This document shows, one piece after another, positions 23,750 to 32,114 of a stretch of DNA of 64,000 nt. A program made the translations under genes and the position numbers. Under the pieces are notes generated by a model. It was not told where the DNA came from. It saw nothing but the letters and a program-made list of their open reading frames with translations, and searched no databases. Every line of letters begins with the position of its first letter. Within the stretch, counting starts at the first letter, position 1. Source of the stretch: Actinocorallia longicatena (GTDB lineage: Bacteria > Actinomycetota > Actinomycetes > Streptosporangiales > Streptosporangiaceae); NCBI RefSeq assembly GCF_039534125.1, contig NZ_BAAAUV010000035.1, positions 1-64,000 of the forward strand, given 5' to 3'.

Positions 23750-25071
23750 GCGACGCGGGGGTTGGCCCGGGCGCTGTAGTGCACGTAGGAGGTCCCGTCG
23801 GGCAGGTCGTAGAAGACGAAGGGGATCCAGGACGGGTCGCCCTCGGCGCGTCCGACGAAGGTGGTCTCGTCCACGGGGATCAGGTCGAGTTCCAGCGGGG
23901 GCGACAGCTCGGTCAGGCCGGGCGTGGTGACCTCGACCCTGGCGTGCAGGCCGGTGCCCTTCGTGGTGATCTCGGTGCGGACGTGCCTGCGGTCGTAGAC
24001 GCCCGCGTAGCGTTCGACGTCCACATAGACCGGGCTGTCCGGCGGCCGGAGGGTCGGCCGTGGGGTGAGGCGCACCAGCTCCCCCGCCATCTCCTCGATG
24101 AGGCGCTGGCGCAGCGCCCCGTCGTGGCCGCCGTTGGTGCACAGGGCGATGACCAGGTCCCGGTCCGGGACGACCCACAGGGCGGACTGCTGGCCGATCG
24201 TGCTGCCGGAGTGCCAGAGGATCGGCAGGCCGTCCCACCAGTCGAGGATCCAGCCCAGGCCCCAGTGGCTGCCGAGGGAGTGCCGGTTGGGCAGCTCGAC
24301 CTGCGGCCGTCGCATCTCGGCGGCGGACCTCGCCGACAGCAGCTCCGTGCCGAGGTGGGCGAGGCCGAAGGTGACGACGTCGGCGGCGCTCGCGCAGATC
24401 AGCCCGGCGGGGCCGATGGGGCGCATCAGCCCCCACTTCGGGGTCGGCGCCGTCTCCTTGCCGAGATGGCCGACGGCCGTGCGGTACAGCAGCGCCTCCT
24501 CCGGCAGGGTGACGGTGTGCCTCAGCCCGAGCGGCTCGATGATCTGGGTGCGCAGGGCGGCGTCCCAGACCTGGCCGGTCAGCCTCTCCACGATCCGGCC
24601 GAGGATCGGGAACGCGGCGTTGACGTAGGACTGGGTGGCGCCCATCGGATGGAGCTGGGTCAGCTCGGCGCAGGCCGCCACGTACTTCTCGAGGGTGTCG
24701 TCGCCGCGGCCGGTGTCGAGGAAAAGGTCGCCGTCGATGCCGGAGGTGTGCGTCAGCAGATGCCGGACGGTCACCGACCTGGTGACGTGCGGGTCGGCGA
24801 CCCTGAACTCCGGCAACAGCTCGCGGACGGGGGTGTCGATCGTCAGCAGGCCCCGCTCGGCCAGGAGCATGATCTGGGTGGTCGTCCAGATCTTGGTGAC
24901 GGAGCCGATCTGGAAGAGCGAGTCCGGGGTCGCCTCCACCCCCGTGCCCCGGTGAAGCACCCCCGCCGCGAACTCGTGCCGCTCTCCCCGGTGGGAGTAG
25001 GCGAGCGTCGCGCCGGGCACGCCGTACTCGGTGATCAGTTCGTTCAGACGCCTGCCCCAGGTATCGGTCAC
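23746..25071 (-). CDS. Serine hydrolase of the beta-lactamase/D-aminopeptidase fold
   Basis: 441 residues, no signal peptide, so cytoplasmic. Catalytic triad motifs are SVTK (57-60), YVN (149-151) and HSG (287-289), the arrangement of class C beta-lactamase-like esterases, DD-peptidases and D-aminopeptidases. The C-terminal 110 residues form a lipocalin-like domain (VERYAGVYDRRHVRTEITTKGTGLHARV), as in D-aminopeptidase-type members. In this operon it may release N-terminal D-residues from imported peptides; this is inference. GTG start lies 6 bases after TAGTGT on the minus strand (leaderless). It heads the operon with M20, GNAT and racemase genes. Confidence 0.85.
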   Translation of the reverse strand: MTDTWGRRLNELITEYGVPGATLAYSHRGERHEFAAGVLHRGTGVEATPDSLFQIGSVTKIWTTTQIMLLAERGLLTIDTPVRELLPEFRVADPHVTRSVTVRHLLTHTSGIDGDLFLDTGRGDDTLEKYVAACAELTQLHPMGATQSYVNAAFPILGRIVERLTGQVWDAALRTQIIEPLGLRHTVTLPEEALLYRTAVGHLGKETAPTPKWGLMRPIGPAGLICASAADVVTFGLAHLGTELLSARSAAEMRRPQVELPNRHSLGSHWGLGWILDWWDGLPILWHSGSTIGQQSALWVVPDRDLVIALCTNGGHDGALRQRLIEEMAGELVRLTPRPTLRPPDSPVYVDVERYAGVYDRRHVRTEITTKGTGLHARVEVTTPGLTELSPPLELDLIPVDETTFVGRAEGDPSWIPFVFYDLPDGTSYVHYSARANPRVA

Positions 25072-25077
25072 GGAAGG

Positions 25078-25087
25078 ACACTAGTGT
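25078..25087. promoter_or_regulatory. Overlapping divergent -10 elements in the palindrome ACACTAGTGT
   Basis: The two divergent genes start only 24 bases apart (GTG at 25071, ATG at 25096). The perfect palindrome ACACTAGTGT holds a TAGTGT hexamer on each strand. The minus one is 6 bases from its GTG; the plus one is 8 bases from its ATG. Both mRNAs would be leaderless, both -35 regions fall inside the opposite gene, and the two polymerases cannot bind at once. Confidence 0.6.
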
Positions 25088-25095
25088 GCGTGTCC

Positions 25096-26625
25096 ATGTT
25101 CGACCTAGTGCTCCGTGGCGGCGAAGTCCACGACGGGCTCGGCTCTCCGGCGGTCACGGCGGACGTCGCGGTCCTCGGCGGGCGCGTCGCCGCCATCGGC
25201 CGCGACCCCGGCCCCGCCCGCCGGACGATCGACGTGACGGGCCTGGCCGTCGCCCCCGGATTCGTCGATCCGCACTGCCACTCCGATCTGGTGCCGATGC
25301 TGCCGCAGGCGCAGCCGTTCAAGCTCCTCCAGGGGGTGACGACCGAGGTCAGCGGCAACTGCGGGTTCTCCTTCGGGCCGGTGACGGAACCGTTCCGGGA
25401 GCTGATGACGGCCTACGCGGGAGCGGAGGTCGGGGTCGGGTCGTTCGCCGAGCATCTCGCCGCCGTCGAGGCGGCGGGGCCGACCAACCACATGGCCACG
25501 CTGGTCGGCCACTCCACGCTGCGGATGGCCGTCGCCGGGTTCGACGCCGAACTCGGCCCGAAGGCGCTGGAGGAGATGTGCCGCCTCGCCGACGAGGCGT
25601 TCGCGGCCGGGGCCGCCGGGCTGTCGAGCGGGCTGATCTACCCGCCGGGCTCGTTCGCCGGGACCGGCGAGCTCGTCGCGCTCGCCAAGGTCGCGCACCG
25701 CCACGGCCGGCCCTACACGACCCATCTGCGCGACGAGGGACTCGGGCTGGCCGAGGCGCTGGACGAGGCGGTCGAGATCGCCCGCCGGGCCGGGGTCAGG
25801 CTCCAGGTCTCGCACTGCAAGGCCGCCGGACCGCGCAGCCACGGCGGCGCGGCCCTGCTGCTCGGCAGGCTGCGCGCCGCCCGCGCCGAGGGCGTCGACG
25901 TGCGCGGTGACCAGTACCCCTACCTCGCCGGGGCGACCACCCTGTCGGCCCTCGTGCCCCCGGCCGCGCTGGAGGGCGGGATCGACGCCCTGCGCGCCCG
26001 CCTCGCCGACGTCGGAGCATTGCGCGCCGCGGCCGAGGACCCCGAGGCCAGGACGGGCACCGGTCTGTGGCGCGACACCACGGCGGAGGGCGTCCTGATC
26101 GTCACCCACACCGACCCGTCCGTGGTCGGCCGGCGCCTGTCGGAGCTGCCGGGCGACCCGTTCGCGACGGCCTGCCGCCTGATCGCCGACGACCCGGCCG
26201 CCTCCATGGTCGTGACGATGATGGCCGAACCCGACGTACGGACGATCATGGCGGACCCGCTGATCGGCATCGGCTCCGACAACGGCATGCCGGTCGGCCT
26301 CGAGCACCCCCGCACCTGGGGCTGCTTCCCCGAGTTCCTCGGCACCTACGTGCGCGGCCTCGGGATCGTCCCGCTCGCGGAGGCCGTCCGGAAGATGACC
26401 TCGGCCAACGCCAGGATCTTCCCGCTGAGGGACCGGGGCGTCCTGCTGACCGGCGCCCACGCCGACATCACCGTCTTCGACCCGGCGACGGTCGGCCATC
26501 CCGGCACCTACGCCGTCCCCGACGCCCGGCCGACCGGGATCCCCTACGTCCTGCTGGAGGGCGTCCCGGTGGTCGAGGAGGGCGAGTTCACCGGAGGCAG
26601 GCACGGCCGGATGCTCCGCCTCTGA
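25096..26625 (+). CDS. N-acyl-D-amino-acid deacylase (D-aminoacylase)
   Basis: 509 residues, amidohydrolase superfamily. GFVDPHCHSD supplies His60 and His62; Cys89 in SGNCGFS is the bridging Cys typical of D-aminoacylases. GLSSGLIYPPG, THLRDEG, QVSHCKAAG, GDQYPYLAG, GSDNGMPVG and HPRTWGCFPEFLGTY are all present and in order. It hydrolyses N-acyl-D-amino acids (or N-terminal D-residues) to free D-amino acid. Cytoplasmic. It is divergent from the serine hydrolase-M20-GNAT-racemase operon and is the clearest sign that this locus handles D-amino acids. Start ATG 8 bases after TAGTGT. Confidence 0.92.
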   Translation: MFDLVLRGGEVHDGLGSPAVTADVAVLGGRVAAIGRDPGPARRTIDVTGLAVAPGFVDPHCHSDLVPMLPQAQPFKLLQGVTTEVSGNCGFSFGPVTEPFRELMTAYAGAEVGVGSFAEHLAAVEAAGPTNHMATLVGHSTLRMAVAGFDAELGPKALEEMCRLADEAFAAGAAGLSSGLIYPPGSFAGTGELVALAKVAHRHGRPYTTHLRDEGLGLAEALDEAVEIARRAGVRLQVSHCKAAGPRSHGGAALLLGRLRAARAEGVDVRGDQYPYLAGATTLSALVPPAALEGGIDALRARLADVGALRAAAEDPEARTGTGLWRDTTAEGVLIVTHTDPSVVGRRLSELPGDPFATACRLIADDPAASMVVTMMAEPDVRTIMADPLIGIGSDNGMPVGLEHPRTWGCFPEFLGTYVRGLGIVPLAEAVRKMTSANARIFPLRDRGVLLTGAHADITVFDPATVGHPGTYAVPDARPTGIPYVLLEGVPVVEEGEFTGGRHGRMLRL

Positions 26626-26701
26626 GCCTCCGGCGCCGAGGCTCCGCCGATTCCCCCGGTGGCGCGTCATTTGTCGGACCGTCCCACTACGCTTTCGGGT
26701 C

Positions 26702-27373
26702 ATGGCACGACCGCTGCACGAGATCGTCGAGGCCGGGTGGGCGCGGGCCCTCGCCCCGGTCGAGGGCGACATCGCCAAGATGGGCGACTTCCTCCGGGCC
26801 GAACTGGCCGCCCGCCGCTCCTACCTGCCGTCGGGGGCGAACGTGCTGCGCGCGTTCCAGCAGCCGTTCGACCAGGTCAGAGTGCTGATCGTCGGCCAGG
26901 ATCCGTATCCGACGCCCGGCGACGCCGTCGGGCTCAGCTTCTCGGTCGCGCCCGGCCGCAGGGTCCCGCCGAGCCTGGTCAACATCTACACCGAGTACAT
27001 GAAGGACCTCGACCTTCCGGGGCCCGCCGACGGCGACCTGTCCCCGTGGGCCGAACGCGGCGTCCTGCTGCTCAACAGGGTCCTGACGGTCGCCCCGAAC
27101 AAGCCCGCCTCGCACAAGGGCAAGGGCTGGGAGGCCGTCACCGAGCAGGCCATCCGGGCCCTCGCCAACCGCGGCACCCCGCTGGTCGCCATCCTGTGGG
27201 GGGCCCAGGCCCAGACCCTGCGCCCCCTGCTGTCGGACTATCCGGCGATCACCTCGGCCCATCCCAGCCCGATGTCGGCCGACCGCGGCTTCTGGGGCTC
27301 GCGGCCCTTCAGCCGCGCCAACGAGTTCCTGAGCAGGCAGGGCGCCGCCCCGATCGACTGGCGCCTGCCCTAG
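26702..27373 (+). CDS. ung: Uracil-DNA glycosylase, family 1
   Basis: 223 residues. Water-activating motif GQDPYP (65-70) with the catalytic Asp, uracil-binding LLLNRVLTVAPNKPASHKGKGWEAVT, and the DNA-intercalation motif HPSPMSADRGFWGSRPFSRAN. It excises uracil from DNA in base-excision repair. The Asp of GQDPYHG-type motifs is followed by PTPGDAVGLSFSV, still within family 1. ATG is 8 bases after TACGCT. Convergent with the WS/DGAT gene; the two stops share a single CTAG. Confidence 0.95.
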   Translation: MARPLHEIVEAGWARALAPVEGDIAKMGDFLRAELAARRSYLPSGANVLRAFQQPFDQVRVLIVGQDPYPTPGDAVGLSFSVAPGRRVPPSLVNIYTEYMKDLDLPGPADGDLSPWAERGVLLLNRVLTVAPNKPASHKGKGWEAVTEQAIRALANRGTPLVAILWGAQAQTLRPLLSDYPAITSAHPSPMSADRGFWGSRPFSRANEFLSRQGAAPIDWRLP

Positions 27374-28821
27374 GCCGTCTCGTACGTCTGGGCGTCGGTG
27401 AGCTTGAGGAGCTCGGTGAGGGCGTCGCGCAGGTAGTCGACCAGGTTCCAGGCGTCGGGCACCAGCTCGGGGCAGGCGATGATGCCGATGTCGAGGCTGC
27501 CGTTGTAGGAGAAGACCGTGATGTTGACGCCGCCGGTCGCGTCGGAGATCACCGACGCAGGGTAGTAGGTGAGGATCCGGGCGCCCCGCACGTACAGCGG
27601 CTGCTGCGGGCCCGGCACGTTCGAGATGATCAGGTTGACGGGCGTGATCGCGGGGACGACCTGCATCACCAGCCGGGTGGCGAGCCCCGAGATCGGCGAC
27701 GGCACGAGGCCGCTGACCATCTCGAACCAGGTCCCCGTCGAGCTGGCGAACCTCCGCTTGACGCTCTGCATCTGGGTCCTGACCGCGGCGAAGCGCTCCG
27801 CCGGATCCTCGATCTGGACCGGCAGCGGGGCGAACATCGCCGAAAGCGCGTTGCTCTCGTCGCAGGCGGCGCCCCGCCGCAGCGACACGGGGACGCAGGC
27901 CACCAGCGGCTGGGACGGCAGGGCGTCGTGGTCGATCAGCCACTGCCGCAGCGCTCCGGTGCACATCGCCATCACGACGTCGTTGACGCTGACGCCGAGC
28001 TCCCGCCGGACCTTCTTCACGTCGTCCAGCGGCAGCGACCCGAACGCGAAGGTCCGGTGCTGGGAGATCGAGGCGTTGAACGGGGTCCGCGGCGCTCCGG
28101 CCAGGTCCGCCCGCTCGGGGTTGGCGCGCCGCAGCACCGCGCGCAGCGTGTTCGACACCTCCCGGACTCCGGGCAGGTTCCCCACGATCGGAAGCTGGTC
28201 GAGGTAGGGCGCGGTCTTCAGCAGCTCCTCGGCCGTCCTGACCGGGTGCAGCACCGCCCGGGCCAGCCCCTTGCCGACCATCGGCGCGAGACCGGGGGCG
28301 CTCTCCCGCTCGGTCAGGTCCGGCGGCACCGAGACGGCCTCCGGCTGGAGGTCGAGCAGGGCCATCAGCAGCTCGGCGGCCAGCACCCCGTCGACGCACG
28401 CGTGATGGACCTTGATGTAGATCGCGGCCCGTCCTCCGGCGAGCCCCTGGACGAGATGCACCTCCCACAGGGGCCGCCGCCGGTCGAGCGGTCGTTCGTG
28501 GATGCGGGCGATCTCGGCGCCGAGCTGGAGGTCGTCGCCGGGAGCCGGCAGCGCCGCCTCGTGGACGTGCCGTGAGGGGTCGAAGTCCTCGTCGTCGACC
28601 CAGTAGGGCCGGTCGAGCCCGAGCGGAACGGCGGCGAGCTTGCGGCGCAGCGGCCTGGCCAGGTGGGCGCGCTCGGAGATGAGGTCGACGACGTCCTGCC
28701 GGGTGAGCCTTCCGCCCTCGCAGAGGGTGGTGTCGACGATGCCGAGCCCGCCGATGTGGGCCTGGGTCCTGCCGGACTCGATGTTGAGGAAGTTCGCGTC
28801 CACCGCGGTCAACTGAGTCAT
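27370..28821 (-). CDS. Wax ester synthase/diacylglycerol acyltransferase (WS/DGAT)
   Basis: 483 residues. Catalytic HHACVDG (139-145) is the HHxxxDG acyltransferase motif. It opens with LTAVDANFLNIESGRTQAHIGGLGIVD and ends with NLIISNVPGPQQPLYVRGARILTYYPASVISDATGGVNITVFSYNGSLDIGIIACPELVPD, as in mycobacterial Tgs enzymes. It would transfer acyl groups from acyl-CoA to diacylglycerol or fatty alcohol at the membrane or lipid droplet. Its neighbours include an RND-type MMPL transporter, a PlsC acyltransferase and two oxidative enzymes, supporting a lipid locus. The last bases overlap ung. Promoter candidate TTGACC-16-CATACC upstream. Confidence 0.92.
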   Translation of the reverse strand: MTQLTAVDANFLNIESGRTQAHIGGLGIVDTTLCEGGRLTRQDVVDLISERAHLARPLRRKLAAVPLGLDRPYWVDDEDFDPSRHVHEAALPAPGDDLQLGAEIARIHERPLDRRRPLWEVHLVQGLAGGRAAIYIKVHHACVDGVLAAELLMALLDLQPEAVSVPPDLTERESAPGLAPMVGKGLARAVLHPVRTAEELLKTAPYLDQLPIVGNLPGVREVSNTLRAVLRRANPERADLAGAPRTPFNASISQHRTFAFGSLPLDDVKKVRRELGVSVNDVVMAMCTGALRQWLIDHDALPSQPLVACVPVSLRRGAACDESNALSAMFAPLPVQIEDPAERFAAVRTQMQSVKRRFASSTGTWFEMVSGLVPSPISGLATRLVMQVVPAITPVNLIISNVPGPQQPLYVRGARILTYYPASVISDATGGVNITVFSYNGSLDIGIIACPELVPDAWNLVDYLRDALTELLKLTDAQTYETA

Positions 28822-28870
28822 CTTCGTCGCGTCCCGTCTGCTCTTCGTGGCCCTGTGTCTCCCTTCAAGG

Positions 28871-28898
28871 GGTATGTCGTCGGGACGAAGCGGGTCAA
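28871..28898 (-). promoter_or_regulatory. Candidate promoter of the WS/DGAT gene
   Basis: Minus strand TTGACC (28898-28893) and CATACC (28876-28871), 16 bp apart, about 50 bases before the ATG. The -35 is good and the -10 is weak. Confidence 0.4.
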
Positions 28899-28990
28899 CA
28901 GAGGTCGGGCATTGATAACGAGGACTTAACCCAGGTTTCCGCAGCCCTGCGCGGAACTACCGACTGGTACGGCCACATCGTGTCAGGACG

Positions 28991-31093
28991 TCAGGAAACC
29001 CGCTCGGGAAGCTCGTCGCGGAGCTCCGCCAGCGGCACATCCGGCTCCCCGGCCAGCCGGGACGGCCACCACATGCGGCCGCCGATGTCGAGGTTGAGCG
29101 CCGTCACCAGGACCGAGCGGACGATGAAGGTGTCGAGCAGCACGCCGAACGCGACCGCGAAGCCCATCTCGGTGATGAACACCAGCGGCAGCGAGCCGAG
29201 GGCCCCGAAGGTCCCCGCGAGGACCGCGCCCGCCGAGGTGATGACGCCGCCCGTCGCGGCCAGGCCGATGAGCGCGCCGCGCCGGGTGCCGTGCCGCGCC
29301 GCCTCCTCGTGGACGCGCGTCATCAGGAAGATGTTGTAGTCGACGCCGAGGGCGACCAGGAACACGAACACCCACAGCGGATACGACGGGTCGGCGCCCT
29401 CGAAGCCGAAGACGTGCTCGAACATCAGCGCGCTGAAGCCGAGCGCGGCGCCGAACGACAGGATGACGGTGACGACCAGCAGGATCGGCGCGACGACCGA
29501 CCGCAGCAGCGCCCCGAGGATCAGCAGGACCACCAGGAGCACCACCGGGACGACGAGGTTGGTGTCGTGCCGGGAGGCGTCGGTGATGTCGAGCACGACC
29601 GCGCTCGACCCGCCGACCCTGACGTCGCCGCCCTCGATGGAGTCGACCCGGGTGCGCAGATCCTTGACCAGGGCGAAGGCGGCGTCGCTGTCGGCGGGGT
29701 GGCTGAGCGTGCCCTCGACGTAGGCGATGCCGTTCTTCGTGACGGGCGGCTTCACGTCGAGGACGCCCGGGGTGGCCGCCAGCAGCGCCTGGATCCGCGG
29801 CCCGGCCGTGTCCCTGCCGGTGATCTGGATCGGGTTGCCGGAACCGGCCGGGAAGTGCTTGTTCTGGACCTCCTCGCCGATCGCGGAGTCGGGCTTGTCG
29901 CGGAACGCGTCGTGGTTCTGCAGGCCGCCGGTGTCGAGCCCGAACAGCGCGACCGACAGCAGCCCGAGCGCGACGGCCGTCCCGGTCCACACCGCCCGCG
30001 GCCGCCGGGCGACGACCATGCCGACCCGGGACCAGAACCCGCGCTCGGCCGGTTCGTCGCTGCCCGCGTGCGGCTTGACCGGCCAGAACAGCCAGCGCCC
30101 GCAGATGACGAGCAGCGCGGGCAGCAGGGTGACCATGGCCAGCAGCCCGAAGACCACCCCGACGGCCATCACGGGACCGAGGCTCCGGGTGGAGGCCAGC
30201 TCGGCGAGCAGCAGGCACATCATGGCCAGGGAGACGGTCGCGCCGGAGGCGATGATCGCCGGTCCCGCCCGGTGCAGCGCGACGGCCATCGCCTCGTGCC
30301 TGTCCTCGTGCCGGCGCAGTTCCTCCCGGTAACGGGCGATGAGGAGCAGCGCGTAGTCCGTCGCGGCGCCGAAGACCAGCACGATGAGGATGAACGAACT
30401 CTGCCCGTTGACGGTCAGCACGTCGTTCTTCGCCAGCAGGTAGACGATCCCCTCGGCGACGGCCAGGGCGACGCCGACGCAGAGCAGCGGCAGGATCCAC
30501 AGGATGGGGCTGCGGTAGGTCAGCAGCAGGATCACGATGACGATCGCGGCGGTGATGTAGAGCAGCGTGGTGTCGAAGCCGCCGAAGACGAGCCCGAAGT
30601 CCCCGCTGTAGCCGCCGGGACCGGTGACGTGCGCCTTCAGCCCGGGCGGGCCGCCGTTATGCGCGATGGCGCGGAAGTCCTTGATGGCGGGGCCGAGGGC
30701 GTCCCAGCCCTTGTCGCCCAGGACGAAGTCGGCGACGACCATGAGCGCCAGTCCGTCCTGCGACCTGACCACCGGGGCCACCTTGCCGACACTGGTGATG
30801 CCCTGGAACTTCGCGGCGTCGGCCTCGGCCTTCGCCTGGTCGGCGGCCGTGACGGGCTGCCCGTCGCGGTGGTAGACGACCAGCGTGGGGATGGAGTCGG
30901 TGTCGACGAAGTTCTCGGAGTCCTTGAACACCCGGGTGGACTCGGCCGACGTGGGCAGCCACTCCGTCGCCTCGTTCTTCTGGACCTCGGTGAGCTTGCC
31001 GCCCAGGCCTCCCAGGCCCATGAACAGCGCGATCCAGACGACGAGGACGATCCACTTCGCCCACCTGCCGGTGGGGACCCTGGCGAGCTTCAC
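28991..31093 (-). CDS. MMPL-family RND transporter
   Basis: 700 residues. Two repeats, each with one helix, a periplasmic loop, and five or more helices. The proton-relay motifs are FGAATDYALLLIARYREEL in the first half and VALGVDYNIFLMTRVHEEA in the second, each with the Asp-Tyr pair. N-terminal RWAKWIVLVVWIALFMGLGGLGGKLTEVQKNEATEWLPTSAES is typical of actinobacterial MMPL proteins of the YdfJ kind rather than the long MmpL3. Such proteins move lipids or hydrophobic compounds outward. GTG start; promoter TTGACC (31130-31125) and GATAGC (31108-31103). Adjacent to a WS/DGAT gene. Substrate unknown. Confidence 0.92.
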   Translation of the reverse strand: MKLARVPTGRWAKWIVLVVWIALFMGLGGLGGKLTEVQKNEATEWLPTSAESTRVFKDSENFVDTDSIPTLVVYHRDGQPVTAADQAKAEADAAKFQGITSVGKVAPVVRSQDGLALMVVADFVLGDKGWDALGPAIKDFRAIAHNGGPPGLKAHVTGPGGYSGDFGLVFGGFDTTLLYITAAIVIVILLLTYRSPILWILPLLCVGVALAVAEGIVYLLAKNDVLTVNGQSSFILIVLVFGAATDYALLLIARYREELRRHEDRHEAMAVALHRAGPAIIASGATVSLAMMCLLLAELASTRSLGPVMAVGVVFGLLAMVTLLPALLVICGRWLFWPVKPHAGSDEPAERGFWSRVGMVVARRPRAVWTGTAVALGLLSVALFGLDTGGLQNHDAFRDKPDSAIGEEVQNKHFPAGSGNPIQITGRDTAGPRIQALLAATPGVLDVKPPVTKNGIAYVEGTLSHPADSDAAFALVKDLRTRVDSIEGGDVRVGGSSAVVLDITDASRHDTNLVVPVVLLVVLLILGALLRSVVAPILLVVTVILSFGAALGFSALMFEHVFGFEGADPSYPLWVFVFLVALGVDYNIFLMTRVHEEAARHGTRRGALIGLAATGGVITSAGAVLAGTFGALGSLPLVFITEMGFAVAFGVLLDTFIVRSVLVTALNLDIGGRMWWPSRLAGEPDVPLAELRDELPERVS

Positions 31094-31224
31094 ACGTCAA
31101 CGGCTATCCCGGACACCCCGGAGGGGTCAAGACATATCGCGTCCTGAACAGGGTGCCCGGGAACGTTCCCGCAGGTGAGAGCCGTGACCGGAAGCGGTCA
31201 GAGGGTAACTCGGTCAGCGAGACA

Positions 31225-31983
31225 TCACGAGGCGACACAGGCGTCGAAGCCGCGGCGGAAGAGCTCCAGCGAACGACGGGTCACCTCCTTCACGGCCGCG
31301 CGGTCGTCGTCGTCGCGGACCGAGAGCTTGATGAGCTCGAGGGCCTCGCGGGGGTGGGCGTCGTCGTACTCCGCGTGCTCGGCGAGCCACATGAGGGAGT
31401 ACTTGTCGTCGCCCATCCGCTCCCTGAACGCGGGCATGACCAGGCGCGTCCACTCGCCGGTCGTGCCCTCGATCGCGAAGTTGACGGCGCCGAACGCCTC
31501 GGCGACCGATCCCCGGTAGGAGACCGACCAGAGGAACTCGCACAGCGCGGCGACCTCCGGTCCCGGCCGGTGGTGGAGGATCTCCTGCTCGGTCAGGCCC
31601 AGGCCGACCCCCCAGTCGATGAACCACTGCGCGTGCAGCGCCTCGGTGCGGATGTTGCCGATGAGCCAGTCACGGGCGAGCAGGTCGCCCTCGGACTTGC
31701 CGTAGGTGGTGCGGCCGAGGTACACGCCCATGTACTTCGGGAACGCCTCCACGACGCAGAAGAACTCCTTGACGAGGTTGCGCCAGGACTCGTCGTCGAC
31801 GCCGTCGGCGACGGTACGGGTGAACAGCGGTGAGGCGAGCACATCGTCCCAGTCGTGCTGCAGCTCGGCGATCATGTTCTCGACCCATGCCGGATGCGGT
31901 GTTTCGGACAGCTCCCGTTTCACCGTCCGGTGATGCTGGGTCCGGGACGGCGGGCGTCCCCTGGTGGTCAGAGCTTCGGTCAT
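31225..31983 (-). CDS. Haem-oxygenase-fold diiron protein (TenA/PqqC/HDO superfamily)
   Basis: 252 residues, all-helical. Candidate metal ligands in the HDO order are Glu79 (CVVE), Glu114-x-x-His117 (EALH), Glu172, then His203, Asp207 and His210 in AEHAEYDDAH. This matches haem-oxygenase-like diiron oxidases (CADD, UndA, SznF type) rather than thiaminase TenA, which uses Cys. Such enzymes oxidise amino acids or fatty acids with O2. GGAGGGG lies before the ATG at 31983; a longer in-frame reading at 32073 is rejected. Divergent from a flavoprotein hydroxylase, so the two may modify one substrate. Substrate unknown. Confidence 0.8.
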   Translation of the reverse strand: MTEALTTRGRPPSRTQHHRTVKRELSETPHPAWVENMIAELQHDWDDVLASPLFTRTVADGVDDESWRNLVKEFFCVVEAFPKYMGVYLGRTTYGKSEGDLLARDWLIGNIRTEALHAQWFIDWGVGLGLTEQEILHHRPGPEVAALCEFLWSVSYRGSVAEAFGAVNFAIEGTTGEWTRLVMPAFRERMGDDKYSLMWLAEHAEYDDAHPREALELIKLSVRDDDDRAAVKEVTRRSLELFRRGFDACVAS

Positions 31984-32022
31984 GCGTGTATCCCCTCCAC
32001 GCCCAGGTGGTAGACGTTGCCC

Positions 32023-32051
32023 ACTATCGGCCGCGAGCTGATCATTGTAAA
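32023..32051 (-). promoter_or_regulatory. Promoter of the diiron protein gene
   Basis: Minus strand TTTACA (32051-32046) and GATAGT (32028-32023), 17 bp apart, within an AT-rich patch (TAAATATTTAATT) that is unusual for this window. About 40 bases of leader precede the ATG. The same patch could serve the divergent flavoprotein. Confidence 0.55.
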
Positions 32052-32114
32052 TATTTAATTCCATAGTGGACATGGCGGATCGGCGACCCTCACATGGACG
32101 CGGAAGAGGGACAG

